From: Cupriavidus pauculus
Lineage (GTDB): Bacteria; Pseudomonadota; Gammaproteobacteria; Burkholderiales; Burkholderiaceae
NCBI RefSeq assembly: GCF_002858765.1
Contig: NZ_PJRP01000014.1
Span: 1 to 64,000, forward strand
Reading direction: 5' to 3'
Length of the DNA stretch: 64,000 nucleotides
The first letter of the stretch is position 1. Every line of letters starts with the position of its first letter. The notes under the pieces are model-generated. The model saw only the letters and a program-made list of their open reading frames with translations, did no database searches and was not told the origin of the DNA. Position numbers and translations under genes: made by a program. Shown one piece after another: positions 62,845-64,000 of this stretch.

Positions 62845-64000
62845 CTAGAACAGATGGTTGACCCGTACATACGCCGACTGCGCCGACACGTGCCCGGTAT
62901 TGAGCACGGCGTCCACGCCCAGCGCCACTGTGGTGGCCTTCGAGGCCAGCAGGCTCACGCTGGCACCGGTGGTCAGGAACGAGCGCGGCAGGTCCGTGCC
63001 CGGCGCGGCAAATACGGTGCCGTCCTGGCTTTGCACCAGCGCGACACGCCCGCCGCTCAGTACCTCGTGCGCATAGCCCACGCGCAGCTGCACGTTGACC
63101 GGGCGGACGGCATCGCCAAACGCCTTGTCGAGCGTCATGCCGACGTACGGCTGGAGGCTGCGCGCGCTGTCGGCATCCACGTGCAGGTTCTGGCCGTTGG
63201 CGCCACTCTCGCCAAAGCCGTTGGCCCGCACATAGGCATAGCGCAGGCCGGCCTGCGGCGTGAGCACGAATCCGCCCGCCTGCATCGGCAGGCTCGCCTG
63301 CGTGGCTGCGGTGAACTCGTGACCGATATGATCGCCCTCTGCCGTGCCGAAACTGCCAAATGAGCGTTTCTGCGACAGGAAGTCCAGCCCGTAACCCAGG
63401 GTGGCCGACAGGTTGACGGCACCCACTGACTGATTGCCATACAGCGCGAGGCGCAGCGTGTCGATATCGCCGGACGAGCCCGTGCCATTTTCGCCGACCG
63501 ACGTGTGGGTATAGCCGCCCGCCGCGCCCACCGTCGCAGTGCCGATCTGGCCGTCCGCACCGGCGAGGAAGCCATAGGCGTGGGTCTGGAACCCCGGTGC
63601 GCTGTCCGTGCCGCCGACCCTGTTCCGGGTGCCATTGACCTTGATCCAGACGTCCTTCGACGTTTCCAGACCCTGCTGGACGTTCGCGAGCCGCTCCAGC
63701 AACGTCGCGTTCGCCCCCTGCGCCTGCAGCAGCGCTGTGGTGCCGAGCGCCGTGTAAATCGAGGTATTGACCGGCGCCACCACCACGGCCTGTGTCGGCG
63801 AGGCTGCCGACAAGGTCAGCGCCACGTCGCCAGCACCGTAGGTGACGGACGACTGCAGCGTACCGAGGTTCGCACCCGCCGCCGTTGTAGTGGTCGTGAC
63901 GTTGGCAAAGCGCCCCGTGACCCCATTGGCTGCACTCAGGACCGTGTACTGCCTGGCCGAATAGGTGCCCGGTGTGAACGCCACAGCGAGCGTGCCGCCC
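62845..64000 (-). CDS. Autotransporter, C-terminal beta-barrel part (cut by window edge)
   Basis: The last 385 residues or so of a type Va secretion protein. The visible part begins in the passenger stem (GGTLAVAFTPGTYSARQY and TNVTTT-like beta-helix strands), then LERLANVQQGLETSKDVWIK and the beta-barrel domain (from about residue 110), with alternating strands such as LSATLGYGLDFLS. It ends VRVNHLF with the C-terminal Phe expected for BamA recognition. The frame is open to the right edge; passenger and signal peptide lie outside the window. Confidence 0.9.
   Translation of the reverse strand, partial: GGTLAVAFTPGTYSARQYTVLSAANGVTGRFANVTTTTTAAGANLGTLQSSVTYGAGDVALTLSAASPTQAVVVAPVNTSIYTALGTTALLQAQGANATLLERLANVQQGLETSKDVWIKVNGTRNRVGGTDSAPGFQTHAYGFLAGADGQIGTATVGAAGGYTHTSVGENGTGSSGDIDTLRLALYGNQSVGAVNLSATLGYGLDFLSQKRSFGSFGTAEGDHIGHEFTAATQASLPMQAGGFVLTPQAGLRYAYVRANGFGESGANGQNLHVDADSARSLQPYVGMTLDKAFGDAVRPVNVQLRVGYAHEVLSGGRVALVQSQDGTVFAAPGTDLPRSFLTTGASVSLLASKATTVALGVDAVLNTGHVSAQSAYVRVNHLF

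Noticed and set aside
1..64000. CRISPR array, rRNA or tRNA genes
   Set aside because: No regularly spaced repeats of CRISPR type and no tRNA or rRNA signatures were noticed on either strand.

Overview
The window is about 64 kb of GC-rich DNA from a beta-proteobacterium. The conjugation genes are of the Tn4371/RP4 Trb type best known from Cupriavidus, Ralstonia and related Burkholderiaceae, and the H-NS-like, NodT and sHsp proteins fit that group. The genus is an inference; no rRNA or tRNA is present to settle it.

Region 1 (1-14.7 kb) is a stress-tolerance block. It holds a cbpA/cbpM chaperone pair (cbpM runs off the left edge), two small heat-shock proteins, a P-type Mg2+ ATPase, a NhaA Na+/H+ antiporter, a small secreted repeat protein, a LGFP-repeat protein beside a LuxR-type regulator, a broken IS3-family copy and an ABM-domain monooxygenase.

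Region 2 (15-33.7 kb) is the transfer module of a Tn4371-type integrative conjugative element, almost all on the minus strand: DUF736, AlpA-like HTH, DUF2840, TraF, a probable oriT interval with three 14-bp-period repeats, RlxS relaxase, LysR-type TraR, an EexN-like lipoprotein, TraG, a ribbon-helix-helix protein and trbBCDEJLFGI, ending in a hairpin terminator. No integrase, RepA or ParA is seen in the window.

Region 3 (34-58.5 kb) looks like cargo: an H-NS-like protein, a MacA-MacB-NodT tripartite exporter, a DUF3800 protein whose ribosome binding site lies inside a hairpin, a four-helix membrane gene split by a (CTTGC)3 repeat, a two-gene unit of a large zinc-ribbon membrane protein and a coiled-coil lipoprotein that I cannot assign, two lower-GC defence-type genes (AbiGi-like and DUF4062), a broken IS481-type transposase, an aromatic-acid-type MFS carrier, a Pmp3-like protein and a complete lasso-peptide cluster (precursor, B, C, D).

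Region 4 (58.9-64 kb) carries two divergent XRE/DUF2958 pairs (one with a clear palindromic operator), a MarR-type regulator, a DUF932 protein and the C-terminal part of an autotransporter that runs off the right edge.

The most interesting items are the lasso cluster carried with conjugation genes (predicted 18-residue core with a Gly1-Glu8 ring, plus an 11-bp hairpin between precursor and processing genes), the unassigned zinc-ribbon/lipoprotein pair with its possibly switchable neighbour, the duplicated XRE/DUF2958 module, and the hairpin-buried start of the DUF3800 gene.
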